Assembly (NCBI GenBank): GCA_963837655.1
Contig: CAWIOK010000005.1
Location: 434,001 to 498,000 of the forward strand
From: CAVVSD01 sp963837655
GTDB taxonomy: Bacteria; Actinomycetota; Thermoleophilia; Solirubrobacterales; Solirubrobacteraceae
Reading direction: 5' to 3'
DNA: 64,000 nucleotides
The notes beneath the pieces were generated by a model. It did not search any database. It saw only the letters and a list, made by a program, of their open reading frames with translations, and had not been told where the DNA came from. Shown in pieces: positions 35,596 to 48,893 of the stretch (position 1 is its first letter; each line of letters begins with the position of its first letter). The position numbers were made by a program, and so were the translations under genes.

Positions 35596-38500
35596 TCCGC
35601 CAGCGCGCTGACCTCGCGCACCGCCACCGCCTGCGCGGCGGGATCGCGGGCGCCGTCGGCGCGGACGTCGGCGAGCAGCTCGCGCACGCGGGCGACCGCC
35701 TCGCCGCGCGCATCCAGCCACGCGTCGACGAGCTCCGCGGGGTCGTCGCCGTCGGCCTCGCGCAGCACGCGCTCGGTCAGCGTGCGGCGCACGACGTACA
35801 GGTCGTCGCGCAGCGACGTCCGCGCCTGCACCTCCCAGCGGTTGTTGCGCCCGCGCGCGGTGACGATCTCGTAGAGCCAGTCGAGCGACAGCCGCTCGCC
35901 GAGCAGCCCGTACACGCCCGCCGCGCGCCCGATCGGCGAGCCCGTCGCCGCGGCGACGTCGGCGACGTCGAGCGCCGCCGCCAGCGGCTGCAGCCCGGCC
36001 GCCCGGCGCGCGAGCGCCTCGGGCAGGCCCTGCGACGTCCATCGCCGCGACGCGCTCCTCGAACGCCTCGCGCCCGGCGCCGTGCAGCAGCGCCGGCAGC
36101 ATCTCCGACACCGATGCGGACGTCCTCGCCGAGCCCTCCACGGCCGCCGCGACGTCCAGCGGCCGCGGGCGGTTGAGCAGCAGCCAGCGCGTCGCGCGCG
36201 TCGCGAGCCGCTGCGCCTCGAGGAGCACCTCGGCACAGCGACGCGGCGGGCACCTCGTCGGCGACGGCCTCGACGTCGTCCCACAGGGCGTCGATCGCAT
36301 GGACCTCCCACGCGATCGCCGTCGCCCGGGCGATGTCCTCGACCGACGCGCCGATGTCGTCGTGCAGGCGCAGGGCGTGGCCGATCCCGCCGCGGTCGAC
36401 GAGCCGGTTGGTGAGCCGGGTCGCGACGATCTCCCTGCGTAGCCGATGGCGCGCGCATCGCGTCGCCGTAGCGCTCGGGCAGCGGCGCGGGGAACGCGCG
36501 CGGCCAGCTCGCGCGACAGCCAGGGGTCCTCCGGCGCGGTCGGAGGCGACGAGCTCGTCGCGCAGCGTCATCTTGGCGTAGGCCAGCAGGACCGCCAGCT
36601 CGGGCTGGGTGAGGCCCGTGCCCCGCGCCGCGCCGGTCCGCCAGCTCCTCGTCGCCGGGCAGCCCCTCCAGCTCGCGGTCGAGCGCCGCCGCGCGCCTCC
36701 AGGCTGCGGATGACCGCCGACATGTCCGTCGAGGAGGTGCGGCGCGTCGTGATGCTCGAGCGACAGCGCGAGCGCCTGCGCGCGGTTCGCCTCGATGACG
36801 CGGTCGCCCACGGCGTCGCGCATCAGTGCGAGCAGCGCGTCGCGGTCGGCGGCCGCGAGCGACCCGTCGTCGATCGCGCCGTGCAGGAGGATCTTGATGT
36901 TGACCTCGTGGTCGGAGCAGTTCACGCCGCCCGCGTTGTCGATCGCGTCGGTGAAGAGGCGCCCGCCGTCGAGCGCGTACTCCACGCGCCCGCGCTGGGT
37001 GAACCCGAGGTTGCCGCCCTCGCCGACGACCCGGCAGCGCAGCTCGTCGCCGTCGACGCGCACGCCGTCGTTGGATGCGGTCGCCCGCCTCGGCGTGCGT
37101 CTCGTCCGAGCTCTTGACGTACGTGCCGACCCCGCCGCTCCACAGCAGGTCGACCGGCGCGCGCAGGATCGCCTGGATGAGCTCGTTCGGCGGCAGCGAC
37201 TCGGCGTCGACGCCGAGCGCGCGCCGCGCCTCGGGCGACACCGGGATCGACTTCGCCGTGCGCGGGAACACGCCGCCGCCGGCCGAGATCCGCGAGCGGT
37301 CGTAGTCGTCCCAGCTCGACCGCGCGAGCGCCGAAGAGCCGCTCGCGCTCCGCGAAGCCGGCCGCGGCGTCGGGGTCGGGGTCGAGGAACACGTGCCGGT
37401 GGTCGAACGCGGCGACGAGCCGGATGTGCCGGCTGAGCAGCATCCCGTTGCCGAAGACGTCGCCGGACATGTCGCCGATCCCGACGACCGTGATGTCCTC
37501 GTCGGCGACGTCGACGCCCGAGGCCGCGGAAGTGCCGCCGCACCGACTCCCACGCGCCGCGCGCGGTGATGCCCATGCGCTTGTGGTCGTAGCCGGCCGA
37601 GCCGCCGGACGCGAACGCGTCGCCCAGCCAGAAGCCGCGGCGGACCGCGATCTCGTTCGCCACGTCGGAGAACGTCGCCGTGCCCTTGTCGGCCGCCACC
37701 ACGAGGTAGGGGTCGTCGCCGTCGTGGCGGACCACGCGCTCGGGCGGCACGATCTCGCCGTCGACGACGTTGTCGGTGACGTCGAGCAGCGCGCCGACGA
37801 ACGTCCGGTAGGCGTCGACGACCTCGCCGCTCTTCACGACGAACCCGCCCTTCGCGCCGACGGGGACGATGAGCGCGTTCTTGACCATCTGCGCCTTCAT
37901 CAGCCCGAGGATCTCGGTGCGGAAGTCCTCGTGGCGGTCCGACCAGCGCAGGCCGCCACGGGCGATCGGGCCCGCCGCGCAGGTGCACGCCCTCCGTCGT
38001 CTGCGAGTACACGAAGACCTCGACCCACGGCCGCGGCTCGGGCAGCAGCGCGATCGCCGAGGAGTCGAGCTTGAGTGCGAGGGTGTCGGAGCGCACGAAG
38101 TGGTTCGTCCGCAGGACCGCCCGGACCACCGCGAGATACAGCGTCAGGATGCGGTCCTCGTCGAGGCTCTCGACCGCCTCGATCGCCGCGACGATCCGGG
38201 CGTCGAGCGCCGTCGGCGCGCGCGGGGTCGGCGTGCTCGGGATCCAGTCGCGCCTCGAAGAGGCTCGACCAGCATCCCCGCGATGTCGGGATGCGCGAGC
38301 AGCGTCGACATGAGGTAGCGGTCGCTGAACGTCGTGCCGCCCTGGCGCAGGTAGCGCGTCACGGTCCGCAGCACGATCGTGTCGCGCCACTGCAGGCCCG
38401 CGCCGAGGATGAGCCCGTTGATGCGGATCGCTGGCCAGCCGGCCGGTCAGCGCGCGCCACAGGACGTCCTCGAAGGCCTGCGCGCACGTCGTCGCCGATC

Positions 38501-40313
38501 TCGACCTCCGCATCGCGACGCAGGCCGAAGTCCGAGATGTGCGTGACCGGCGCGTCGACCGGCGTGATCTCGTACGGGCGCTCGTCGGCGACCCGCACGC
38601 CCATGTGCTCGAGGATCGGGACGATGTCGGAGAGCTCGAGCGCCGCCTTCCACGTCAGGACGCGGCAGCGCAGGCCGTCGACGGCTCCGGTACAGCCGCA
38701 CGTCCAGCGCCGCCGGTGCGGTACAGGTCGTCGATCGAGCGGATGTCGCGGCACGGCCTGGGCGACCGGGTTGTCGGCGCGGTACACGACCGGGAACGCC
38801 GTCGGCGTAGCGCCGCCAGTCGTCGGCGCCGCGGCCGCCCGGGCCCCGCGCGCAGCGCGAGGCGCAGGTCGTCGGTCCAGCTGCGGGTCACCTCCGAGAT
38901 CTGCTCCTCGATCTCCCAGACGTCGAACTCCGGGACGTCGCCCGGGCTGCGTCGCGATGACGATGTGCAGCCGCACGAGCACCGACTCGGTGAGCCGCAG
39001 GTCGAAGTCCGTGCCCGTCCCGCTCGACGGCGCGGCGCGGAGGATCTCCTGGATCTTCAGCCGGTTCTCGGTGTGGAAGCGCTCGCGCGGCAGGTAGACG
39101 AGGAAGGAGACGAAGCGCTCGAACTCGTCGCGGCGCGGGAACACCCGCACGAACTGGCGCTCGCCGAGCGCCGAGGATCCCGATCGCGTGCGTCGAAGAG
39201 CGTCGCCTCGTCGATCTGGAAGAGCTCGTCGCGCGGGTACGTGTCGAGGATCTCCAGCAGCGCCTTCTCGTCGTGGCCGCCCGGGGGCAGCGCGGCGCGC
39301 CGCTCGAGCACTGCGCGCGCCTTGCGCCGCACGATCGGGACGTCGGTGACGTCGGCCTTGTAGGCGCTGCCCGGTCAGCAGGCCGAGCAGGCGGCGCTCG
39401 CCGATCACGCGGCCCTCCTCGTCGAAGCGCTTGACCCCGATGTAGTCCATGGGCACCGGGCCGGTGCACGGTGGACCGCGAGTTGGACTTCGTCAGCGTC
39501 AGCGTGCGGGGGAGGTGCGCGATCGAGCGGATCCGCTGCGGCAGTCGGGCGAACGCGCTCCGAGCGCTGCTGGCGCCGGGTGTCGCCGCAGGATCCCCAG
39601 CCCCGTGCCCTCGACGGGGACGAGCGCGCGTCGTCGCCCGCGTGCGTGAGCGTGTACTCGCGGTAGCCGAGGAAGAGGAAGTGCCCGTCGGCGAGCCAGT
39701 CGAGCAGCGCGCGGGCCTCGGCGACCTCCTCGCTCGGGACCGCGCCGCCCGTCTCGTCGAGCCCGTCGCGCAGCTCGCGCGTGCGCTGCACCATCTGCGG
39801 CCAGTCCTCGACCGCGCTGCGGACGTCGGCCAGAGCACGTCGGCGACCTCGTCTGCGGATGTCGTCGAGGACGCGGCTCCCGTCCGGCGGTCGATCTCCA
39901 CGTGCATGAGCGACTGGCCCGCGATCGACCGGGTGCACGAGCAGCAGCACGTCGCACCCGAGGCGCTGCAGCGCCATCCGGACCGAGTCGACGAGGAACG
40001 GCATGTCGTCGGAGACGACCTGCACGACGGTGTGGGGCGAGCGCCAGCCGTGCTCGGCCTCGGCCGGCACGAACGCGCGGACGAGCGGCGTCGCGCGGGC
40101 ACGTGCTCGCGCGACAGGCGCCAGAGCGAGAGGGCGGCGCCCGTGAGCTCCGGGACGCCGTGGGCGCGGAGGTCCTCCTCGGGCACCCAGCGGTACAGCT
40201 GGCGGACGAACGTCCTCGGCGTCGTCGGCGTCCTCGTCGGGTACGAGCCGACGGGCCCGCGCGCGGACGGCGGAGAGCTGACCCGGGTCACGCCCCTCCT
40301 CGAGCAAGGACAC
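35592..40313 (-). CDS. NAD-specific glutamate dehydrogenase, large (~180 kDa) type (many frameshifts)
   Basis: About 1,570 residues, the large class of NAD-GDH known from Streptomyces and Pseudomonas, which deaminates glutamate to 2-oxoglutarate. Landmarks from N to C: DDMPFLVDSVRMALQRLGCD, RSIAHLPRTLTLTKSNSRST, KAQMVKNALIVPVGAKGGFV (catalytic lysines), GNGMLLSRHIRLVAAFDHRH, LWSGGVGTYVKSSDETHAEA, CRVVGEGGNLGFTQRGRVEY, and FTDAIDNAGGVNCSDHEVN. At least twenty indels interrupt it; most look like extra CpG bases, a few like losses inside GCGC tracts. I start it at GTG 40313 (VSLLEEGRDPGQL); an ATG at 40330 is possible. The stop shares CTAG with the KdpD-half gene. Expression may depend on the 11-base repeat at 40369-40385. 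Confidence 0.9.
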
Positions 40314-40368
40314 GGCGCGATCGTAACCATGACCTCGGAGGTAGGCGCGTGTTCCCAGGAACGCTGTT

Positions 40369-40385
40369 ACAAAGGCGTCACAAAG
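40369..40385 (-). promoter_or_regulatory. 11-base-period ACAAAG repeat upstream of the glutamate dehydrogenase
   Basis: ACAAAG occurs at 40369-40374 and 40380-40385, exactly 11 bases apart (CTTTGT on the - strand), about 40-55 bases before the likely dehydrogenase start. Part could also serve as a -35 region (TTTGTGAC). A regulator cannot be named. Confidence 0.35.
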
Positions 40386-40527
40386 TCCGATCTTCCGCTA
40401 TGTTCCCTCCCGTCACCCGGGTGCAGTCACCCGGCCGGGGTCAGCCGGAGCACCTGAGCGGTGACACCTCGACGCATGCCTTCCTCCGAGCAGCCACACT
40501 TCCCGGGCGATGAGCCCACCCCCGAAA
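40386..40527 (+). ncRNA. Possible structured leader of the atp operon
   Basis: A gene-free stretch between the dehydrogenase start and the atp operon. It holds the direct repeat GTCACCCGG at 40412 and 40426, a CACCCGGGTG palindrome, and GCCGGAGCACCTGAGCGGTGA at 40444-40464 in which CACC and GGTG can pair. A strong hairpin follows at 40528-40545. The arrangement is like a riboswitch or attenuator with expression platform. The GCCGG/ACC/GGTGA core vaguely recalls the c-di-AMP (ydaO) riboswitch, but I could not align enough of the consensus to call it. Confidence 0.3.
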
Positions 40528-40545
40528 CCCCCGGTCATCCGGGGG
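40528..40545 (+). terminator. Hairpin just upstream of the atp operon
   Basis: CCCCCGG, a TCAT loop, and CCGGGGG form a perfect 7-base-pair stem, 16 bases before the AtpI-like start. No U tract follows. It could be an attenuator for the atp operon. Confidence 0.45.
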
Positions 40546-40561
40546 CGGTCGTGACGGGCCG

Positions 40562-40947
40562 ATGATCGCCCTGCGCAACCTCGACCTCGTGCTGCTCGCC
40601 GTCGCGCTCCCGGTCTTCCTGGTCGCGGGATGGCCGATCGGCGGCTGGATCACCGCCGCCGGCATCTGGGCGATGTGGCGCGGGCATCGGCTGGTACTCC
40701 GACCGCAAGGCGGCCGAGGCGACGGATCCGAAGCGCGTGGTCGGGCATCGCGACCGGCTCGATGATCGGTCGCGGATGGCTCATGGCCCTGATCCTGGTA
40801 TCAGTTGGGCTCCTCACGTCGGACGAGGTGGGTCTGTCCGCCGCCGTGCTGTCCGTCGTCCTGTTCACAGCCTGGTTCACCACGAAGATGATCCTGCGGC
40901 CGTTCGAGCCCGGATCGAGCGGCCCTGGAGAGGTCCAAACCCCATGA
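40562..40947 (+). CDS. AtpI-like small membrane protein (two frameshifts)
   Basis: About 127 residues with two membrane segments at the N-terminus (LVLLAVALPVFLVAGWPIGG) and two at the C-terminus (GWLMALILVSVGLLTSDEVG, LSAAVLSVVLFTAWFTTKMI), joined by a charged loop (WYSDRKAAEATDPKRVVG). Position directly before atpB and the four-helix layout suggest an AtpI/Atp1-type protein, which helps c-ring assembly or Mg2+ supply. The sequence itself is not a confident match. Frame breaks near 40682 and 40743 each involve one extra CpG base. The stop overlaps atpB (ATGA). Confidence 0.65.
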
Positions 40948-41843
40948 GCACACGCATCAAGGTCTTCGCGTCGATCGGCGGCGTGCTCGTGCTCGCAGGG
41001 ATCGTCGGCGCGCTCGTCGGCTCGGCCGGGCGCAACGAGGAGTTCCAGCCGCAGGAGGAGTTCAAGCTCGAGGACTGGGTCAGCATCCACCTCGGTCGGC
41101 GTGAACCTCTCCATCACCCGCGCGGTGCTCTACCTCGCGATCGCGGCGATCCTCACGACCTTCAGCATGCTCTACATCGCCCGCCGGATGCAGCAGCGGC
41201 CCAACCGCGTGCAGACCGCGGTCGAGACGCTCTACCTGCTCATGCGCGACAACATCACGCGCGGCAACATGGACGACGCGATGGCGCGGAAGTGGTTCCC
41301 CTTCATCGGGACGCTCTTCCTCTTCATCTGGTTCTCGAACCTCATCGGCTACATCCCGCTGCCGACGAACACGCACGCGACGTTCGACGTGTTCGGGTCG
41401 CGGTGCCGCAGTTCGCGATCTACGCGGCGACGGCCAACATCGCGATCCCGCTGGCCCTCACGCTCGTCGTGTGGTTCTCGTACCACATCGCCGGCATCCG
41501 GGCCCAGGGCTTCCGCAAGTACTTCGCGAGCTGGATCCCGGCCGGGACGCCGCACGCGATGCGCCCGATCCTGTTCGTCATCGAGGCGATCTCGCACGTC
41601 GTGCGCATCATCAGCCTGAGCGTCCGACTGTTCGCGAACATCCTCGCCGGCCACCTGCTCATCCTGTTCATGGGCGGCGGCCTCGTGGTCATCCTCGGCA
41701 TCGCTGCGCTCGGCGTCATCACGCTGCCGATCGCCGTCGCGTTCTTCATCTTCGAGGTCGGCCTGGTGGCGACCCTGCAGGCGTTCATCTTCGCCACCCT
41801 CACGGCGATCTACCTCGGCGGCGCCGTCGCCGAGAACCACTAG
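40944..41843 (+). CDS. atpB: ATP synthase subunit a (one insertion, one deletion)
   Basis: Membrane stator subunit that forms the proton half-channels, 299 residues after repair. The essential arginine is in IISLSVRLFANILAGHLLIL; WFPFIGTLFLFIWFSNLIGY and IPLPTNTHATFD are typical of the family. A base is surplus near 41094 (IHL/GVNLS) and one missing near 41398 (TFDVFG/VAVPQF), so total length stays a multiple of three. The N-terminus (FQPQEEFKLEDWVSIHL) matches actinobacterial forms. It begins inside the AtpI-like stop codon. Confidence 0.95.
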   Translation: MSTRIKVFASIGGVLVLAGIVGALVGSAGRNEEFQPQEEFKLEDWVSIHLGRREPLHHPRGALPRDRGDPHDLQHALHRPPDAAAAQPRADRGRDALPAHARQHHARQHGRRDGAEVVPLHRDALPLHLVLEPHRLHPAADEHARDVRRVRVAVPQFAIYAATANIAIPLALTLVVWFSYHIAGIRAQGFRKYFASWIPAGTPHAMRPILFVIEAISHVVRIISLSVRLFANILAGHLLILFMGGGLVVILGIAALGVITLPIAVAFFIFEVGLVATLQAFIFATLTAIYLGGAVAENH

Positions 41844-41860
41844 AGAGGAGCACAACGCAA

Positions 41861-42143
41861 GTGAGTCTCACCGCGCAAATCGTCCCGGTTCCTCGCGCAG
41901 GCAGGTACCACGGGTGACGTCGAGGCGGGCATGAAGGCCATCGCCCTCGGCGTGGGTGCCGGACTGGGCACCATCGGACCGGGCATCGGCGTCGGCTTCA
42001 TCTTCGGCAAGGTCATCGAGTCCGTGACCCGTCAGCCCGAGATGCGCGACGAGATCACCTCGATCCAGTGGCTCGGATTCGCCCTGACCGAGGCGATCGT
42101 GTTCTACGCCTTCATCTTCGGCCTGATCGCGTTCTTCCTCTAA
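41861..42143 (+). CDS. atpE: ATP synthase subunit c (one frameshift)
   Basis: Ring-forming proteolipid of 93 residues: two membrane helices, with GVGAGLGTIGPGIGVGFIF in the first and the proton-binding glutamate in LTEAIVFYAFIFGLIAFFL. The loop carries RQPEMRDE, the contact with gamma/epsilon. The frame breaks near 41894; removing one G of CCCGGTT gives VPFLAQAGTTGDVEAG. The start is GTG at 41861 with GAGAGGAG 9 bases upstream. TAA overlaps the atpF start by one base (TAATG). Confidence 0.95.
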
Positions 42144-42701
42144 TGCCACTCCTGGCCGCCACGAGCGAGGAGGGAGGAGGCTCCTTCCTCGTCACGCCCA
42201 ACGTCGGGCTGATGATCTGGACGCTGCTGGCGTTCGGCATCACCCTCTGGATCCTGTGGAAGCTCGCCTTCCCGCGGATCGGAGAGGCGCTCGACCGCCG
42301 GCAGAAGGCCATCGAGGAGTCGATCGACACCGCCGAGCGGACGAAGACCGAGGCCGACGAGCTGCTCGCAGGAGTACCGCGAGCGCCTGAAGGAGGCCCG
42401 CGAGCAGGCCGACGAGATCGTCGCCCGCGCGCGCAAGGCGGGCGACAACCTCGAGTCCGAGTCCAAGGTCGACGCCCAGCGTCAGCGCGAGGAGCTCATG
42501 GAGCAGACCAAGCGCGACATCGAGGCGGAGACGCGCCGCGCGATCCAGGAGATCCGCAAGGAGGTCGCCGACCTCACCGTGCTGGCGACCGAGAAGGTCA
42601 CCCGCAAGACCCTGACCGACGACGACCAGCGCCGCCTGGTCGAAGAGGCCCTCGGCGAACTGGACTTCGACCAGCTCTCCGGGGACGCCCGCAGGAACTG
42701 A
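42143..42701 (+). CDS. atpF: ATP synthase subunit b (one frameshift)
   Basis: Peripheral-stalk subunit, 185 residues: one N-terminal membrane helix (VGLMIWTLLAFGITLWILW) and a long charged coiled coil (LDRRQKAIEESIDTAERTKT, then RREELMEQTKRDIEAETRRA-like heptads). The frame changes near 42370 in CTCGCAGG; dropping one base restores LLQEYRERLKEAREQADEI. It overlaps atpE by one base and stops 3 bases before atpH. Confidence 0.93.
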
Positions 42702-42704
42702 CCC

Positions 42705-43244
42705 ATGGAAGAGATCGCCGAGGTCTACGCACGCGTCGCTGTTCGAGGTCGCGCAGGAGCACGACAAGCTCGACGTCGTCCGCGAGCAGCTGGGCGCGTT
42801 CTCCGACGCGCTCGGCGAGGACCGCGAGCTGTCGGTGTTCTTCTTCTCGCCCTACTTCTCCACGCAGGAGAAGCAGGACGGCCTCGGCCGCGTCCTGGTC
42901 GACGCGGACGAGGCCGTCGTGAACTTCCTCGAGCTCCTCATCGAGAAGCACCGCATGCCCGTCCTGTTCCGCATCCGCCGCGAGTACGACGTGATGTGGG
43001 AGCGCGAGAACAGGATCCTGCCCGGTCGAGATCACGTCGGCGATCGAGCTCGACGAGCAGACCGTGAAGGGCATCGGCGACCGCATCGGTGCGCAGACCG
43101 GCCAGAAGGTCGAGCTCACCGCCCGCGTCGCAGCCGGAGATCCTCGGCGGTGTCGTTCTGCGCGTCGGCAACCAGATCCTCGACGCATCCATCCGCAACC
43201 GCCTCGAGCGCCTGCGACAGCAGGTCGCCAAGGGCTCCGCCTGA
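42705..43244 (+). CDS. atpH: ATP synthase subunit delta (three frameshifts)
   Basis: OSCP-type subunit that joins the peripheral stalk to the F1 head, about 178 residues. The N-terminal helical part reads VYARVLFEVAQEHDKLDVVR after repair, and the C-terminal signature is EPEILGGVVLRVGNQILDAS. The frame changes near 42739, 43025 and 43131, each by one CpG base (GTCGCTG, CCCGGTC, GTCGCAG). Length and gene order are normal. Confidence 0.93.
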
Positions 43245-43284
43245 CGCGCGCAAGCTTCCCCCCAAGGAGACACTGAGACAGCCC

Positions 43285-44919
<1,635 letters not shown>

Positions 44920-44920
<1 letters not shown>

Positions 44921-45843
44921 TGGCCGCCAGCCAGGCAGACGTCAAGGATCGCATCGCGTCGATCCAGAACATCCGCAAGATCACGCGGGCGATGGAGATG
45001 GTGGCCGCGGCGCGCCTGCGCCGGGCCGAGCAGCGCATCGAGGCGCTGCGTCCCTACGCCCGCGCGATCCGCCGGATGACGCGCCAGGCCGCCGAGGCGG
45101 CCGGCGCGGAGGTCTCGAGCATGCCGGTGCTGCAGGAGCACGAGACGGTCAACAAGGTCGCGGTGCTGCTCGTGACCGGCGACCGCGGCCTCGCCGGCGC
45201 GTTCAACTCGCAGATCATCCGCGCGGGCATGCGCGCCGCCGCCGAGCACGAGGGCCAGGGCCGCGAGGTCGTCTTCTCGGCCTCGGGGCGCCGCGGCGTC
45301 TCGACGCTCACGTTCCGCGGCCGCGAGATCGCGGGCTCCTACGTCGGCTTCACCGACCGGCCCGCCTACGCCAACGCGCGCGAGATCGCCGAGGACCTCG
45401 TGACGGCCTTCATCGACGGCGAGGTCGACGAGGTCGAGATCATCTACAACGGCTACATCTCCCCGCTCACGCAGGAGGTCCGTCGCGAGACGCTGCTGCC
45501 GCTGCAGCACGCGACGATCCTCGTCCGACGACGAGGGGGAGGGCGAGGACCACCGGCGACGGACGAGCACGAGGGCGGCGGCCGCGCGCTCGTCGAGTAC
45601 GAGCCCGACGCCGACGAGATCCTCGGCCGGCTCGTCCCGGAGTACGTGGAGATCTCCGTGTACCGCGCGCTGCTGGAGTCGACCGCGTCCGAGCACGGCG
45701 CGCGCATGACGGCCATGCGCAACGCGTCGGAGAACGCCGGGGACATCATCCAGGACCTCACCCTGGAGATGAACCGGGCACGTCAGGCCGAGATCACCCA
45801 GGAGATCATGGAAGTCGTCGCCGGCGCCGAGGCGCTGGGCTAA
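44920..45843 (+). CDS. atpG: ATP synthase subunit gamma
   Basis: Central rotor shaft, 307 residues in one open frame. The N-terminal helix (RIASIQNIRKITRAMEMVAA) and C-terminal helix (MTAMRNASENAGDIIQDLTL) are the conserved coiled-coil pair; LLVTGDRGLAGAFNSQI is the family motif. Around residues 200-220 the chain reads VRRRGGGRGPPATDEHEGGG, while the next frame would give an acidic DDEGEGED stretch. Two compensating indels at 45530-45575 are therefore possible. Actinobacterial gamma subunits can carry an insertion in this area, so I cannot tell which is right. Confidence 0.95.
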
Positions 45844-45856
45844 GGAAGGACATCCG

Positions 45857-47290
<1,434 letters not shown>

Positions 47291-47291
<1 letters not shown>

Positions 47292-47749
47292 TGGCGAAGG
47301 ACACGTTCACCGCCGAGGTGCTGACCCCCGAGGGGTCGGTCTTCAAGGACGAGGTCGAGATGGTCTCGACCCGCACGACGGTGGGCTCGATCGGCATCCT
47401 GGCCAAGCACCAGCCGCTGCTCGGGATGCTCGAGCCGACGGAGCTGCGCCTCTACAAGAGCGAGTCGGAGATCGTCCGGTTCGCTCAGGGCGAGGGCTAC
47501 GTGCAGGTCTCGCGCGACGGGGTGCTCCTGCTCGTGGAGGAGGCCATCGACCCCAGCTCGCTGGACACCTCGGACCTCGAGGATCGTCGCCGCAGGGCCG
47601 AGGAGGCCGAGCAGGACGCGGACGAGGACTCCGAGGAGCGCCGCCGGGCGCAGCGCGACCGGCGGCGCTGGGAGGCGTTCCTCAAGATCGCAGGGCTCGC
47701 GCCTAGGCAGTTCCACTCGGCTCGCGGGGGCGGTGGACGACTGACGTGA
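47291..47749 (+). CDS. atpC: ATP synthase subunit epsilon
   Basis: F1 epsilon, 152 residues, longer than the typical ~120-135. The N-terminal beta barrel is well conserved (FTAEVLTPEGSVFKDEVEMV, GSIGILAKHQPLLGMLEP, GEGYVQVSRDGVLLLVEEA). The C-terminal part is a highly charged helix (DRRRRAEEAEQDADEDSEER) and a tail RQFHSARGGGG that looks unrelated and may reflect a missed stop. It starts with GTG overlapping the atpD TAG by one base and ends the operon, converging on an ATPase gene 3 bases away. Confidence 0.92.
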
Positions 47750-47751
47750 CC

Positions 47752-48874
47752 TCATCGCCGGCGGAGCCACTCCGCCAGCAGCGGGTCCACGAGCCTGCTC
47801 GCGCGGGGGATCCGGATGAGGTGGCCCTGGTCGACGAGGCGATCCGCCGCGGCGTCGAGCGTCTGGCGGCCGAGGCCGTGCTCGGTCGCGAGCGAGCGGC
47901 TGGTGGGCGCGATCCCGTCGGCGGTCGCCGCGAGGACGACGCGCTCCGTGCGCCCCAGGCCCTGCCACAGCGCCTGGTGCGCGGGGCGGGTGCGCTCGAG
48001 CGCACCGTCGACGACCTGCGCCGCGAGCGCCGGCGTCGGCGCCTCGCCGGCGGTCAGCGCGTCGGCCAGCAGGTAGGCGAGCAGCATCGTCCGCTGCGGG
48101 TGCCCGGCGGCGAACACGGCCAGCTCGCCGAGCGCCGGGCCGGGGTCCAGGCCCTCCGCCTCGAAGCGGGCCGCGAGGTCGGCGATCGTCGCGTCGGGCG
48201 GGAGCGGCCCGATCGTCAACGGGTCTGCCTGGCCGAAGAGCGGGCGCTCGCGCGTGTCGAAGAGCTCGCGCATCATCGACGGCTCCGACCCCGCGTAGAC
48301 GTACGCGGCCGCGTCTCCGTGGTACTGGATGCGCGAGCGCAGCAGTCCGTCGAGGTCCTTGCGGGCGACGAGCAGGTCCTGGAACTCGTCGAGCACGACG
48401 AGCGTCGCGACCTCGTCGCGGTCCCAGAGCGCCCTCGGGAGGTCGAGCAGGTCGTAGACGACCGCCTCGGCGGTCGGGGTGTCCGGGCTCGGCGGCCGCG
48501 GCCCGACGGTGACCCGCGGTCCCGTGGCCGACAGCGACACCCCGAGCCGGGCGAGCAGGCCGCCGAGGTGGGAGCGGATCCAGCTCGCCGTCCAGATGCG
48601 CGTAGGCGGCCGCGAGCCGGCGCGCGACGTCGGTGAGGTCCGCCACGCGCGAGAAGTCGACGTGCACCGTGCGCCAGCCGGTCTCGCCCAGGCGCGCGGC
48701 GTGGGCGAGCACGAGGCTCGTCTTGCCGTAGCGTCGCGGGGCGACGAGGCGCACGCCGACCCGGTCGGCGGCGCGGCGAGCGAGCAGGTCCAGCTCGGCC
48801 GCGCGGTCGATGAGGAGCTCCGGGGGAACGGGGCCCTCGAAGGGGAACGGCGTGCCTTGACGTGCTGGTCCCAT
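47752..48874 (-). CDS. AAA/archaeal-type ATPase with C-terminal winged helix (one frameshift)
   Basis: About 373 residues. The P-loop is APRRYGKTSLVLAHAARLG, resembling PF01637-type (archaeal ATPase) NTPases rather than the classical GxxGxGKT; Walker B is LVVLDEFQDLLVARKD, and YVYAGSEPSMMRELFD is the arginine-sensor strand. The C-terminal ~80 residues look like a winged helix (LGRTERVVLAATADGIAPTS, TEHGLGRQTLDAAADRLVDQ). The frame changes near 48590; one CpG base removed gives LDASWIRSHLGGLLARLGVS. It could be a transcriptional or toxin-like switch ATPase; the true role is unknown. It neighbours another ATPase/winged-helix protein. Confidence 0.75.
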
Positions 48875-48893
48875 GACGAGGGACCAGATGGTA

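Noticed and set aside
40443..40460. B12-box-like sequence suggesting a cobalamin riboswitch
   Set aside because: AGCCGGAGCACCTGAGC differs from the box consensus at key positions and the upstream conserved parts of a cobalamin riboswitch are missing.
30109..43244. Mass pseudogenisation of kdp, glutamate dehydrogenase and ATP synthase genes
   Set aside because: The breaks hit essential atp genes, there are no nonsense substitutions or large deletions, and every motif survives once single CpG bases are removed. Sequence error is the simpler explanation.
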